DNA from: JBEVOS01 sp964563395
GTDB taxonomy: Bacteria > Pseudomonadota > Alphaproteobacteria > Caulobacterales > Aquidulcibacteraceae
DNA length: 64,000 nucleotides
Reading direction: 5' to 3'
NCBI GenBank assembly: GCA_964563395.1
Contig: CAZLWK010000014.1
Span: 18,625-82,624, forward strand
How positions within the stretch are numbered: position 1 is the first letter of the stretch; every line of letters begins with the position of its first letter. The position numbers were made by a program, and so were the translations under genes. Positions 17,729 to 25,885 of this stretch are shown piece by piece. Under the pieces are notes generated by a model. That model worked only from the letters and a program-made list of their open reading frames with translations. It ran no database searches and was not told the origin of the DNA.

Positions 17729-18121
17729 ATGGGCCAGTCCGCGACAGCGCCGATGATCTGCGTCGTCGATGACGATGAAGCCGTTCTAAATTCTCTTAAT
17801 TTTTGGCTGGAGCTGGAAGGCTTTCGCGTGCGCGCTTTTCGCAGCGCGTCGGAAATTTTCGCGCTCGACCCGCTCGCCTGCGATTGCCTGGTGATCGATT
17901 ATCGGATGGAGCCGGACGGCTTGCAGCTGATCGCCGCGCTGAAGGCGCGCGGGGTGAAGGCGCCGGCGATTTTGATCACCACCAACCCCACCGTGCCGCT
18001 GAAGCTCCAGGCGCTGAAGGCCGGCGTGCCGATCGTGGAAAAGCCGCTGCTGAAAAACGAATTGCTCGACACGATCAAGTTATCGATCGCGCCAAGCCAA
18101 GGCAGCAGTGGAGGATTTTAG
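17729..18121 (+). CDS. fixT: Single-domain receiver protein, FixT-like
   Basis: A 130-residue stand-alone receiver with the acidic pair in VVDDDE (13-16), phospho-acceptor candidate Asp57 (LVIDYRM) and Lys105 (VEKPL). GGAGG nine bases upstream supports ATG 17729. It lies between fixJ and fixK, the place where Caulobacter carries fixT, a receiver that inhibits FixL and has been reported to bind an iron-sulfur cluster. Three cysteines are present, Cys11 beside the acidic pocket and Cys51/Cys53 (CDCLVID) just before Asp57, which would suit metal binding. The name rests on context and architecture. Its end overlaps the convergent fixK by four bases. Confidence 0.75.
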   Translation: MGQSATAPMICVVDDDEAVLNSLNFWLELEGFRVRAFRSASEIFALDPLACDCLVIDYRMEPDGLQLIAALKARGVKAPAILITTNPTVPLKLQALKAGVPIVEKPLLKNELLDTIKLSIAPSQGSSGGF

Positions 18122-18792
18122 GCGTCGATACGGATGGCGTGCAGCTTATCGCGCAGGATGACGCGACGGGCCGTGGGCAGGCGGATCGCGCCTTGGCGCT
18201 CCAGATGCGTGAGCGTGCGCGACACCGTCTCAATGGTGAGGCCGAGATAATCCGCGATATCGCTGCGTGACATGGGCAGGGCGATATCGTCCTCATGGCC
18301 TGTGCGCGCGGCGATTTCGATGAGGAAGGCGATGACGCGCTGCATCGCGGACATGCGGCCCAGGAGCAGCATGTGCTCGTTGACATGTTCAAGATCGCGC
18401 GCGGCGAGGCGCCAGAGCGTGCAAGCCACGCGCGGGTCTTCCTCGGCGCGTTCCTCGACGCTCGCGCGGCGCACCATGGCGATCTGCGTATCGGTGATCG
18501 CTTCGGCGCAAAATCTGCGGCGCGCGCCCGGCTCGACGCCGAAGATTTCGCCCGGCAGATAGAAGGCGCTGATATGGCGCCGTCCATCAGGAAGAATGCG
18601 GATAAGACGCACCGCCCCGCTGATGACGCGATAGATGAATTTGTTCGCCTCTTCGGCGGCGTAGATTTCCTCATTGCGCGCGAACGGCGCCACCACGGCG
18701 GGCACGGCGATGTCCGCCGCGAAATCCGCTCCCGGTCCGGTTTTGCGCGCCGTGTGCGCGGGCGTGAAATGATCAAGACCCAGAACCGACAT
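18118..18792 (-). CDS. fixK: FixK-type Crp/Fnr-family transcription regulator
   Basis: A 224-residue Crp/Fnr protein with a cyclic-nucleotide-type beta-roll (about 30-120), a long dimer helix (about 125-160) and a helix-turn-helix (about 175-198) carrying IETVSRTLTHLE. Glu188 and Ser191-Arg192 of the recognition helix are those that read TTGA...TCAA sites. There is no N-terminal cysteine cluster, so it should not sense oxygen through Fe-S as FNR does; control is expected at transcription by FixJ. GGAGGAGG precedes the ATG. Probable targets here are ccoN (5766 box), usp/fixL (15492 box) and possibly fixT. Confidence 0.9.
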   Translation of the reverse strand: MSVLGLDHFTPAHTARKTGPGADFAADIAVPAVVAPFARNEEIYAAEEANKFIYRVISGAVRLIRILPDGRRHISAFYLPGEIFGVEPGARRRFCAEAITDTQIAMVRRASVEERAEEDPRVACTLWRLAARDLEHVNEHMLLLGRMSAMQRVIAFLIEIAARTGHEDDIALPMSRSDIADYLGLTIETVSRTLTHLERQGAIRLPTARRVILRDKLHAIRIDA

Positions 18793-18811
18793 CGCCGCCT
18801 CCTCCGATACG

Positions 18812-18821
18812 CCCTTATGGG
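18812..18821. promoter_or_regulatory. Palindrome CCCTTATGGG before fixK
   Basis: CCC-TTAT-GGG followed by TAAG lies 20 bases upstream of the fixK ATG. It contains CCCTTA and TAAG elements like those I recall from FixJ sites. It may be a FixJ contact or lie in the fixK leader. Confidence 0.3.
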
Positions 18822-18857
18822 TAAGCGCCGGCGCGGCGGCCCGAAATTCGGGTCGAT

Positions 18858-18868
18858 CCCCTAAGGGG
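18858..18868. promoter_or_regulatory. Palindrome CCCCTAAGGGG in the fixK-imuA gap
   Basis: CCCC-TAA-GGGG lies 66 bases upstream of fixK, about where an activator such as FixJ would bind. A second palindrome, CCGAA-A-TTCGG, is at 18841-18851. FixJ/NarL-family proteins bind inverted repeats of this general kind. It is clear of the LexA box that serves imuA. Confidence 0.38.
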
Positions 18869-18906
18869 TTTTACGGAGGCGGCGGGTGGCGGCGCAACTT
18901 GCATTT

Positions 18907-18921
18907 GTTCTTATTTTGTTC
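18907..18921. promoter_or_regulatory. LexA (SOS) box before imuA
   Basis: GTTC-TTATTTT-GTTC is an exact match to the alphaproteobacterial LexA operator GTTC-N7-GTTC. It ends 12 bases before the imuA GTG, so LexA binding would block the promoter or early elongation. imuA-imuB-dnaE2 is a core member of the SOS regulon in this class. Confidence 0.88.
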
Positions 18922-18933
18922 TAGTTCATTCCG

Positions 18934-19674
18934 GTGTCGAACCTTCCGCCCGCTCTGGCCGCCCTCGGCCCTGGCCTGTCCCGGCCCGCGCCCGCCCATG
19001 AGGCGGAGCGGGGCTTTGCCGCGCTCGCCAGGCGCGCGGGCGCGGCGCCTTTGACGGAGATCGCCCCCGCCGCAAGCGGGGACGATCTGGCCGCTTTCGG
19101 CTTCGCTTTGGCCTGGGCGCGCGCGGCGGCGGAGGGCCTCATCCTTCTCGCCATGCCCGAGGCGCTGGAGCACGAGATCGGCGCCCCGTTCAGCGCGGGC
19201 GTATCCCAATTCGGCCTGCCGCTTGATCGGCTGATCCTTGCGCCCACGCGTTCGCAGGCGGATGCGCTGTGGGCGTGCGAGCAAGCGCTGAGCGTGCGCG
19301 GCGCTTATGCGCTGTGCGTCGTGGCGCCGGCGCGCAAAGGCTTGAGCCTGACCGCCACGCGCCGCCTCTTGCTGCGCGCGGAAGAGAACGGCGCGCGTTG
19401 TCTCCTACTGCGTTATGACGGCGCCGAGGCCAGCGCCGCCTGGACGCGCTGGCGCATCGCGCATGGGCCGAGCCAGGCGCCCGCGCGCGAACTCGGCCGG
19501 CCCGCTTTTTCCGTCTCGCTCGTGCGCAGCCGGTTTGGCCCATCGGGCCTCTCCTGGCGCGTGGAATGGAACGCTCATGAATCCGGCTTCCTCGCCGACG
19601 CACCCGGCGCGCTGGATGGCGCTGCGCCTGCCGCGCCTGTCCACCGAGCGCTGGGCGCGTCTTACGCCGCCTGA
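18934..19674 (+). CDS. imuA: ImuA, SOS mutagenesis cassette RecA-like protein
   Basis: A 246-residue RecA/SulA-like protein of the ImuA group with a degenerate ATPase core and no clear Walker A. The sequence MSNLPPALAALGPGLSRP, the strand ALCVVAPARKGLSL and the C-terminal FSVSLVRSRFGPSGLSWRVEW are typical. It starts with GTG at 18934 directly after the LexA box. With ImuB and DnaE2 it forms the damage-induced translesion mutasome that replaces Pol V in many bacteria. The imuB ATG at 19577 lies inside its 3' end (98-base overlap). Confidence 0.87.
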   Translation: MSNLPPALAALGPGLSRPAPAHEAERGFAALARRAGAAPLTEIAPAASGDDLAAFGFALAWARAAAEGLILLAMPEALEHEIGAPFSAGVSQFGLPLDRLILAPTRSQADALWACEQALSVRGAYALCVVAPARKGLSLTATRRLLLRAEENGARCLLLRYDGAEASAAWTRWRIAHGPSQAPARELGRPAFSVSLVRSRFGPSGLSWRVEWNAHESGFLADAPGALDGAAPAAPVHRALGASYAA

Positions 19675-21127
19675 ACCCGGCCGCCCTCGCGCCTTGTTCG
19701 CCAAGAACGGCGGCGCCTACACGCTCGCCCATGTCGACGCGGCCGCGGAAGACGCCGGTTTGCGCGTCGGAATCAGCCTTGCGGATGCGCGCGCGATCGC
19801 GCCGCGCCTGCAAGCCGAAGACCATGCGCCGGACGCAGATGCGCGCGCCCTCGATCGCATCGCCGCTTGGTGCGAGCGCATCACGCCGTTCGTGGCGCTC
19901 GATCCGCCGGACGCGCTGGCGCTCGACATCGGCGGCTGCGCGCACCTGTTCGGCGGCGAGGCCGCGCTCATGGCCAGCGTGCGCGCGGCCTGCGCCGCCC
20001 AGGGCCTGACCGCGCGGATCGCCATCGCGCCCAATCCGGACGCAGCCTGGGCGCTGGCTGTGCATAGGGCGGGCGCGATCGTGGAGGCGCACGAACTCCA
20101 CGCGGCGCTCGCGCCCTTGCCGGTGGAGGCGCTGCGCCTTGCGCCGGAAGCGGCCGCGCTTTTGAAGCGGCTCGGCCTTAAAACCATCGGTCAGATCATG
20201 GATGCGCCGCGCGCGCCCTTCGCCGCGCGCGCGGGCCAGAGCGCGCTGCGCAGACTCGATCTGGCGTTGGGCCGCGCCGCGCCCGTGCGCACGCCGCGCC
20301 GCCCGCCTCCGCCGATCTATAAGCTACGCCGACTGGCCGAACCGATCGTCACGCTGGATGCAGTGTTGACCGTGACGCAGGCGCTGTGCGCGGATCTGTG
20401 CGCGGCCTTGAAGGAACGCGGGCTCGGCGCGCGGCGCGTGCGGCTCTTGCTGTTCGGCGTCGATGCGCGCACGCGGCGCATCGATCTTGGCCTCTCCCGT
20501 CCGGAAATCAGCGCGCGGGCCCTGCTGGCCTTGCTGCGCGAACGCCTCGCCGCCGCGGCCGAACATTTCGACGCCGCTTTCGGCTTTGAGATTCTGCGCC
20601 TCGACGCCTGCGAAACGGCGCCGCTGGAGGCGCATGGCGCGCCGCTGACGCCGGAGCGCGGCCATGATCCGATCGCGGAGGCGCGCCTTCTCGATACGCT
20701 GACCGCGCGCCTCGGCGCGGACGCGGCGAAAAAACTGGCGGTCGGGCGAACGCATCGCCCCGAAGGCGCGGCGCTCCAGCGCAGCGCCGGCAAGGCGGAC
20801 GCGCCGACGAACGCCGCGCCCGCGCCGCATGATGGATTGATGCGTCGGCCTTTGACCTTGTTCGCGCGCCCTCAGCCGATCGAAGCGATCGCCAGCGTGC
20901 CCGACGGTCCGCCCTTGCGCTTCCGCTGGCGGCGCGTGCTGCGCGAAGTGGCGCGCGCGGAAGGGCCCGAGCGACTGGAGGGCGATTGGCTGCGCACGCC
21001 CGAAGCGCGCGTGCGCGATTATTATCGCGTCGAGGATGCGCATGGGCGGCGTTATTGGCTGTTCCGCGAAGGTCATTATTCGGACGCAGCGCCGCCGCGC
21101 TGGATGCTGCACGGCCTCTTCGCATGA
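19577..21127 (+). CDS. imuB: ImuB, catalytically inactive Y-family polymerase-like protein
   Basis: A 516-residue Y-family-like protein that bridges the beta clamp, ImuA and DnaE2. The N-terminal palm/fingers region is recognisable (WMALRLPRLSTERWA, then LDIGGCAHLFGGE at the place of a palm motif), but the usual catalytic acidic residues are not conserved, as expected for ImuB. The C terminus ends in the conserved DYYRVEDAHGRRYWLFREG and WMLHGLFA. ATG 19577 gives normal length; the frame is open further upstream inside imuA, but that would add unrelated residues. The stop overlaps the dnaE2 start as ATGA. Confidence 0.88.
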   Translation: MNPASSPTHPARWMALRLPRLSTERWARLTPPEPGRPRALFAKNGGAYTLAHVDAAAEDAGLRVGISLADARAIAPRLQAEDHAPDADARALDRIAAWCERITPFVALDPPDALALDIGGCAHLFGGEAALMASVRAACAAQGLTARIAIAPNPDAAWALAVHRAGAIVEAHELHAALAPLPVEALRLAPEAAALLKRLGLKTIGQIMDAPRAPFAARAGQSALRRLDLALGRAAPVRTPRRPPPPIYKLRRLAEPIVTLDAVLTVTQALCADLCAALKERGLGARRVRLLLFGVDARTRRIDLGLSRPEISARALLALLRERLAAAAEHFDAAFGFEILRLDACETAPLEAHGAPLTPERGHDPIAEARLLDTLTARLGADAAKKLAVGRTHRPEGAALQRSAGKADAPTNAAPAPHDGLMRRPLTLFARPQPIEAIASVPDGPPLRFRWRRVLREVARAEGPERLEGDWLRTPEARVRDYYRVEDAHGRRYWLFREGHYSDAAPPRWMLHGLFA

Positions 21128-24100
21128 GCGGCTTCGCAGAATTGTGCGCGGCGACGAATTTTTCGTTCCTGCGCGGCGCCTCCCACCCGGAGGAGATGGC
21201 GGCGCATGCGCGCGATCTCGGTTTGGCCGGGCTTGGCGTGGCGGATCGCAACACACTCGCGGGCGTGGTGCGTGCGCACGCGGCGGCGAAGGAATATGGT
21301 GTGCGCCTCGCCGTGGGGGCGCGGCTTTGCTTTCTCGACGGAACGCCCGACATTTTCGCCTATCCCTCGGACCGCGCCGCCTATGGGCGGCTCACGCGGC
21401 TCCTAACGCTCGGATCGCGCCGCGCGCCGAAAGGCGAATGCCATTTGCGCCTGGACGATCTCCTGGCGCACAGCGAAGGCGTGCAGCTCATCGTCGCGCC
21501 CGCGCCGCATGCAGGGGCGGCGCCGGATGAAAAACTGCCCGCCTGCTTGACTGCCTTGCGCGCACGCACTGGCCGCGTCTGGCTGGCCGCGCGCTGCGCG
21601 TTCGACGGCGAGGACAAGCGCCGCCTGCGTCTCCTTGCGGCGCTCGCGCAGGAAACCGGCGCACGTCTCATCGCCACGACCGAACCGCTCATCCATGCGC
21701 CGGAGCGCAGGCCGCTGCTCGACGTCGTCACCTGCATCCGGGAAAAAACCACGCTTGACGAGGCGGGCCGTCTCCTCGCCGCCAATGCCGAACGCTGCTT
21801 GAAGCCGGCGGCGGAAATGGCGCGCCTGTTCGCGGATGCGCCGGAAGCGGTCGCCGAAACGATCCGCTTCCTGGAGGGCGCGCGCTTTTCCCTGGACGAA
21901 CTCAGCTATCAATATCCGGACGAAGCTGTCGCCGGATATGAAGATCCGCAGGCCGCGCTGGAGGCGATGACATGGGCGGGCGCGGCGGGCCGCTATCCCG
22001 ACGGCGTGCCGCAGAAAGTGCGCGAGACGCTGACGCGTGAATTGCAGATCGTGCGCGATCTCAAATACGCGCCCTATTTTCTCACCATCGCCGACATCGT
22101 GCGCTTCGCGCGCCATGAGCGCGGCATTCTCTGCCAGGGACGCGGCTCGGCGGCCAATTCCGCCATCTGTTATTGCCTTGGGATCACCTCGGTCGATCCG
22201 GCCGCCTCTTCGCTGCTGTTCGACCGCTTCATTTCCGCCGAGCGCAACGAGCCGCCCGACATCGATGTCGATTTCGAGCATGAAAGGCGCGAGGAGGTCA
22301 TTCAATATGTGTATGAGAAATATGGCCGCCACCGCGCCGCGCTGACGGCGGTGCTGATCTGCTATCGCGGGCGCAGCGCGATCCGCGACGTGTGCAAGGC
22401 GTTCGGCTATTCGGAGGATCGCATCGCCGCGCTCTCCAAGACGCAACAATGGTGGTCCAAGGCGGTGAGCGATGAGGATTTGGCCCTGCTCGGGCTCGAT
22501 CCAAGCGATGGGCGCTTGCGCGCCTGCCTTGCGCGCATCGGGGAATTGCGCGGCTTTCCCCGGCATTTGTCGCAGCACGTGGGCGGCTTCGTGATCACGC
22601 GCGATCGGCTGGACGATATCTGCCCGATTCAGAACGCCGCCATGGAGGACCGCACCGTCATCGAATGGAATAAGGACGATCTCGACGAATTGCGCATCCT
22701 GAAAGTGGACCTCCTGGGCCTTGGCATGCTGAGCTGCCTGCGCAAGGCCTTCGCCATGATCGAGCAATCCTATCCCGATTGGCGCGAAGGGGGCGGCGCG
22801 CTCGACCTCGATACGCTCCCTAAGGAAGACCCATCCGTTTATCGCATGCTGCAGCGCGCCGATTCAGTGGGCGTGTTCCAGGTGGAGAGCCGCGCGCAAA
22901 TGTCGATGCTGCCGCGTCTCAAGCCGGCGCGCTTTTACGATCTGGTGATCGAAACGGCGATCGTGCGCCCTGGCCCCATTCAGGGCGGCATGGTGCATCC
23001 CTATCTGCGCCGACGCCAGGGTCTGGAGAAGGTGACGTATCCGTCCAAGGCGCTCGAAGCCGTGCTGGAGCGCACCTTGGGCGTGCCGCTGTTTCAAGAA
23101 CAGGCGATGCAGATCGCCATCGTGGCGGCGGGCTTTTCTCCGCCGCAGGCCGATAAGCTGCGCCGCGCCATGGCCACGTTCCGCCGCGTGGGCACGATCG
23201 GCCAGCTGAAGGAGAAATTCATCAAGGGCATGATCACCAACGGCTACCGCGCCGAATTCGCCGAAGCGAGCTTCCGCCAGATCGAGGGCTTCGGCGAATA
23301 TGGCTTTCCCGAAAGCCACGCGGCCAGCTTCGCGCTTCTGGTCTACGCCTCGTCCTGGGTGAAATGCCATTATCCGGACGTGTTCGCCGCCGCGCTCTTG
23401 AACGCCCAGCCCATGGGCTTTTACGCGCCCGCGCAGATCGTGCGCGACGCGGAGGAGCATGGCGTCGACATGCGCGCGCCGGACGTGAATTTTTCCGATT
23501 GGGACAATGCGCTCGAAGCCGGGCAGGCACGTGCGCCGCATCCGCGCCATGGCGACATGAAAGACGATCTGCGCACGCGCCATGCCGTGCGGCTCGGCTT
23601 TCGCCAGATCGCCAGCCTTGAAGAGATGGAGCTGCGCCGGCTCGTCGCGGCGCGCGGGCGGGGTTACGATTCGGTGCGCGATGTCTGGCTGCGCGGCGGC
23701 TTAAGCCCGGCCGCGATCGAGAAATTGGCGGACGCCGACGCGTTCCGCTCGCTCGGGCTTGACCGACGCGACGCGCTCTGGGCCGCGCGCGGCCTCAACC
23801 GCGTGGGCGGGCAAGAGGATTTGCCGCTGTTCGCGCGCACGCAAGACCCCAAGCAGGAAGCCGATTATCCGCTTCCGTCTATGCCGCTCAGCGAGCATGT
23901 GGTGGAGGATTATCGCACGCTTGGCCTTTCGCTGAAGACACATCCGGCCGCGCTGCTGCGCCCGCTTCTGGCCGCGCGCAAGGCGCGCCCGTCCGAGGAT
24001 TTGGCGCGCCTTGCCAATGGCGCGCGCGTGCGCGTGGCGGGGCTTGTGCTGGTGCGCCAGCGGCCAGGCACGGCGTCCGGCGTCATCTTCATGACGCTGG

Positions 24101-24426
24101 AGGATGAAACCCATATCGCCAATATCGTGGTCTGGCCGAAAGTATTCGAGCGTTTCCGTTCGGAGGTTCTGGGCGCGCGGCTCTGCGCGGTGGACGGCGT
24201 CGTGCAAAGCGAAAGCGGCGTCGTGCATGTGATCGCGGAGCGGCTGCATGATTATTCGCCGCTGCTTGCGCATCTGTCCGAAACGCCGCTGAACGAAGCG
24301 CTGGCCCATGCCGACGAAGTGCGCCGACCGGGCGTCGACGCGCGGCGCCATCCGCGCAATGTGCGCCACGATCTTCGCCATGAGCCTGTCGCGCAGGTCA
24401 TGCCGAAGGGGCGTAACTTTCACTGA
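21124..24426 (+). CDS. dnaE2: Error-prone DNA polymerase DnaE2
   Basis: An 1100-residue C-family polymerase lacking a proofreading exonuclease. An N-terminal PHP domain (about 1-230, ELCAATNFSFLRGASHPEE, GVADRNTLAG) is followed by palm, fingers and an OB domain. The PPDIDVDFEHERR motif carries catalytic Asp381 and Asp383, and RGSAANSAICYCLGI is the conserved palm element. Length and the GFGEYGFPESHAASFALL segment are typical of DnaE2 rather than replicative DnaE. It is translationally coupled to imuB. Its last seven bases overlap the end of the convergent Mla lipoprotein gene, leaving no room for a terminator. Confidence 0.95.
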   Translation: MSGFAELCAATNFSFLRGASHPEEMAAHARDLGLAGLGVADRNTLAGVVRAHAAAKEYGVRLAVGARLCFLDGTPDIFAYPSDRAAYGRLTRLLTLGSRRAPKGECHLRLDDLLAHSEGVQLIVAPAPHAGAAPDEKLPACLTALRARTGRVWLAARCAFDGEDKRRLRLLAALAQETGARLIATTEPLIHAPERRPLLDVVTCIREKTTLDEAGRLLAANAERCLKPAAEMARLFADAPEAVAETIRFLEGARFSLDELSYQYPDEAVAGYEDPQAALEAMTWAGAAGRYPDGVPQKVRETLTRELQIVRDLKYAPYFLTIADIVRFARHERGILCQGRGSAANSAICYCLGITSVDPAASSLLFDRFISAERNEPPDIDVDFEHERREEVIQYVYEKYGRHRAALTAVLICYRGRSAIRDVCKAFGYSEDRIAALSKTQQWWSKAVSDEDLALLGLDPSDGRLRACLARIGELRGFPRHLSQHVGGFVITRDRLDDICPIQNAAMEDRTVIEWNKDDLDELRILKVDLLGLGMLSCLRKAFAMIEQSYPDWREGGGALDLDTLPKEDPSVYRMLQRADSVGVFQVESRAQMSMLPRLKPARFYDLVIETAIVRPGPIQGGMVHPYLRRRQGLEKVTYPSKALEAVLERTLGVPLFQEQAMQIAIVAAGFSPPQADKLRRAMATFRRVGTIGQLKEKFIKGMITNGYRAEFAEASFRQIEGFGEYGFPESHAASFALLVYASSWVKCHYPDVFAAALLNAQPMGFYAPAQIVRDAEEHGVDMRAPDVNFSDWDNALEAGQARAPHPRHGDMKDDLRTRHAVRLGFRQIASLEEMELRRLVAARGRGYDSVRDVWLRGGLSPAAIEKLADADAFRSLGLDRRDALWAARGLNRVGGQEDLPLFARTQDPKQEADYPLPSMPLSEHVVEDYRTLGLSLKTHPAALLRPLLAARKARPSEDLARLANGARVRVAGLVLVRQRPGTASGVIFMTLEDETHIANIVVWPKVFERFRSEVLGARLCAVDGVVQSESGVVHVIAERLHDYSPLLAHLSETPLNEALAHADEVRRPGVDARRHPRNVRHDLRHEPVAQVMPKGRNFH

Positions 24427-25049
24427 GCCGGCGGCGTCTCCGCCGCGCGCTGGGCGGCGACCTCCGCCGCCATCGCGCTCATGCGCGCGGCGCCCGCGCG
24501 CGCCGTCTGCGCCAAAGCCGCCGCCGCGACGGCGCCGCTGCGCTGGCTCAAGGCTTGCGCGGCGCGCACGTCCTCGCTGGCGATCAGGCGGCGCGTGCGC
24601 AGATCGACGATGCTGGCGCGCGCCGCGAAACGCGCCTCCAGAACGCCCGGCTCCTCGACAATTTCGAACTGGCGAATATCCCACATCAGCGCCACATCCG
24701 CCCGCGCGCCCGCCCCCGCGCGCACGGCGCCAGCGAGGCCCTGCTCGGCGGACGCCGTCTGCGCCACGAGCCCCTGCAGGAGGCGCGCGGCGTTGTCGGC
24801 CCACGCCCCGCCCGACATCACGCCGAGCGCGCCATTCTCCCGCCACACGATCGCATCGCCCAGAAGCAAGGCCGGTCCGGTCGGCTCCATCACAGCGAGA
24901 ACGAGCGCGCCGCGCGGAGCGGGGCTTTCCGCCGCTTGCGCGGCCTCAAGCGGATAAAGCCGCGGCGGAGGCGGCGCCTCCGGCAGCAACGTCACGCAGC
25001 TGGCGAGAACAAGGCCCGCCAGGAAAACGCCGATCCCACGCGCGATCAT
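24420..25049 (-). CDS. ABC-transport auxiliary lipoprotein of the Mla-type operon
   Basis: A 209-residue lipoprotein with signal sequence and lipobox at LASC (Cys18). The domain that follows resembles the ABC-type transport auxiliary component (PqiC/DUF330-like), with FEIVEEPGVLEARFAARASIVD and RLIASEDVRAAQALSQRS. It is the last gene of a four-gene operon (permease, ATPase, MCE protein, lipoprotein) and overlaps the MCE gene by four bases. Such lipoproteins are thought to help MCE complexes move lipids across the periplasm. It lies where enterobacterial operons carry mlaC, so it may substitute functionally. Confidence 0.8.
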   Translation of the reverse strand: MIARGIGVFLAGLVLASCVTLLPEAPPPPRLYPLEAAQAAESPAPRGALVLAVMEPTGPALLLGDAIVWRENGALGVMSGGAWADNAARLLQGLVAQTASAEQGLAGAVRAGAGARADVALMWDIRQFEIVEEPGVLEARFAARASIVDLRTRRLIASEDVRAAQALSQRSGAVAAAALAQTARAGAARMSAMAAEVAAQRAAETPPAQ

Positions 25050-25885
25050 GGCGCGACCTCCACAACATGCACGGATTGTCCGCTGAGATAGGCAGCGGGG
25101 CTGCGCTCCAGTCGCGTGAGCGCGTCATTGACGGCGACGGAGGTGCGATTGAGCTCGCTCGCGGCGCGCGAGAATTGCGGCAGCGATTCATTGGCCGCCA
25201 CGTCTGCCGCGCTGTCGATCTGCGCGAACGCGGACTCCGCTTCGCTAAAGGTGGAATTGGCGCCGCGCGACAGGCCGGACAATTCGGCCTCCGCCGTGCG
25301 CGAAAGGCTTGCGATGGCGCGCGCGGCTTCGGCCAAATCGCGCGCCGCGACCGCCGCCTCGCGCACCACGGAATCGTCCTCCGCCAAGGCGGCGCTGATC
25401 TCGCGCAGATTCGCCAACGTTTCGGTGACGCGCTGTGCGTTCTCGTCCGTCAGCAAGCCTTCGATCGTGCCGACCACCGCATTGATGCGCGGCGGCGCCT
25501 GCCCCATGCGCGGGCGCAGCGGCTCGCCCGCCTCCGTTCCGGCGGACAATTGAATGAGCGTGACGCCGGTGAGACCGATCGCTTCGAGCTGAGCGCGGCT
25601 GTCGGTGCGCAAGGGCGTCGTGGCGCTGACCCGCACGCGGGCGACGACCTTTGAAGCGTCCTCCTCGTCCACGCGCAGCGTCTGCACCTCGCCCACCTTG
25701 ATGCCGTTGAACCGTACCTCGCCGCCCTCGCTGAGGCCGCGCACCGGGCCTTGAAAGACGATGTCATAGACATGATAGCCTGAGCGCCAATCCGAGCCCA
25801 CGAGCCAAGCCGCGAACAGCATGATGAAGGCGGCCCCGCCGATGGCGACGGCGCCCAGCAGAAAGAAATTCGCACGCGTCTCCAT
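25046..25885 (-). CDS. MlaD-family MCE substrate-binding protein
   Basis: A 279-residue protein with one N-terminal membrane helix (about 7-29), an MCE domain (about 39-118, with VRGLSEGGEVRFNGIKVGEV and LTGVTLIQLSAG) and a long helical C-terminal region rich in Ala and Glu. MCE proteins form hexameric rings that bind lipid between the inner-membrane permease and periplasmic partners. The gene directly abuts the ATPase gene and overlaps the lipoprotein gene. The helical tail makes it longer than E. coli MlaD. Confidence 0.9.
   Translation of the reverse strand: METRANFFLLGAVAIGGAAFIMLFAAWLVGSDWRSGYHVYDIVFQGPVRGLSEGGEVRFNGIKVGEVQTLRVDEEDASKVVARVRVSATTPLRTDSRAQLEAIGLTGVTLIQLSAGTEAGEPLRPRMGQAPPRINAVVGTIEGLLTDENAQRVTETLANLREISAALAEDDSVVREAAVAARDLAEAARAIASLSRTAEAELSGLSRGANSTFSEAESAFAQIDSAADVAANESLPQFSRAASELNRTSVAVNDALTRLERSPAAYLSGQSVHVVEVAP

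Noticed and set aside
18841..18851. CCGAAATTCGG as a terminator of imuA or fixK
   Set aside because: Both genes are transcribed away from it and no T run follows; at most an operator.
24308..25654. 448-codon plus-strand frame opposite the Mla genes
   Set aside because: Runs through the end of dnaE2 and antisense to two Mla genes; Arg/Pro/Ser-rich with no homology evident.
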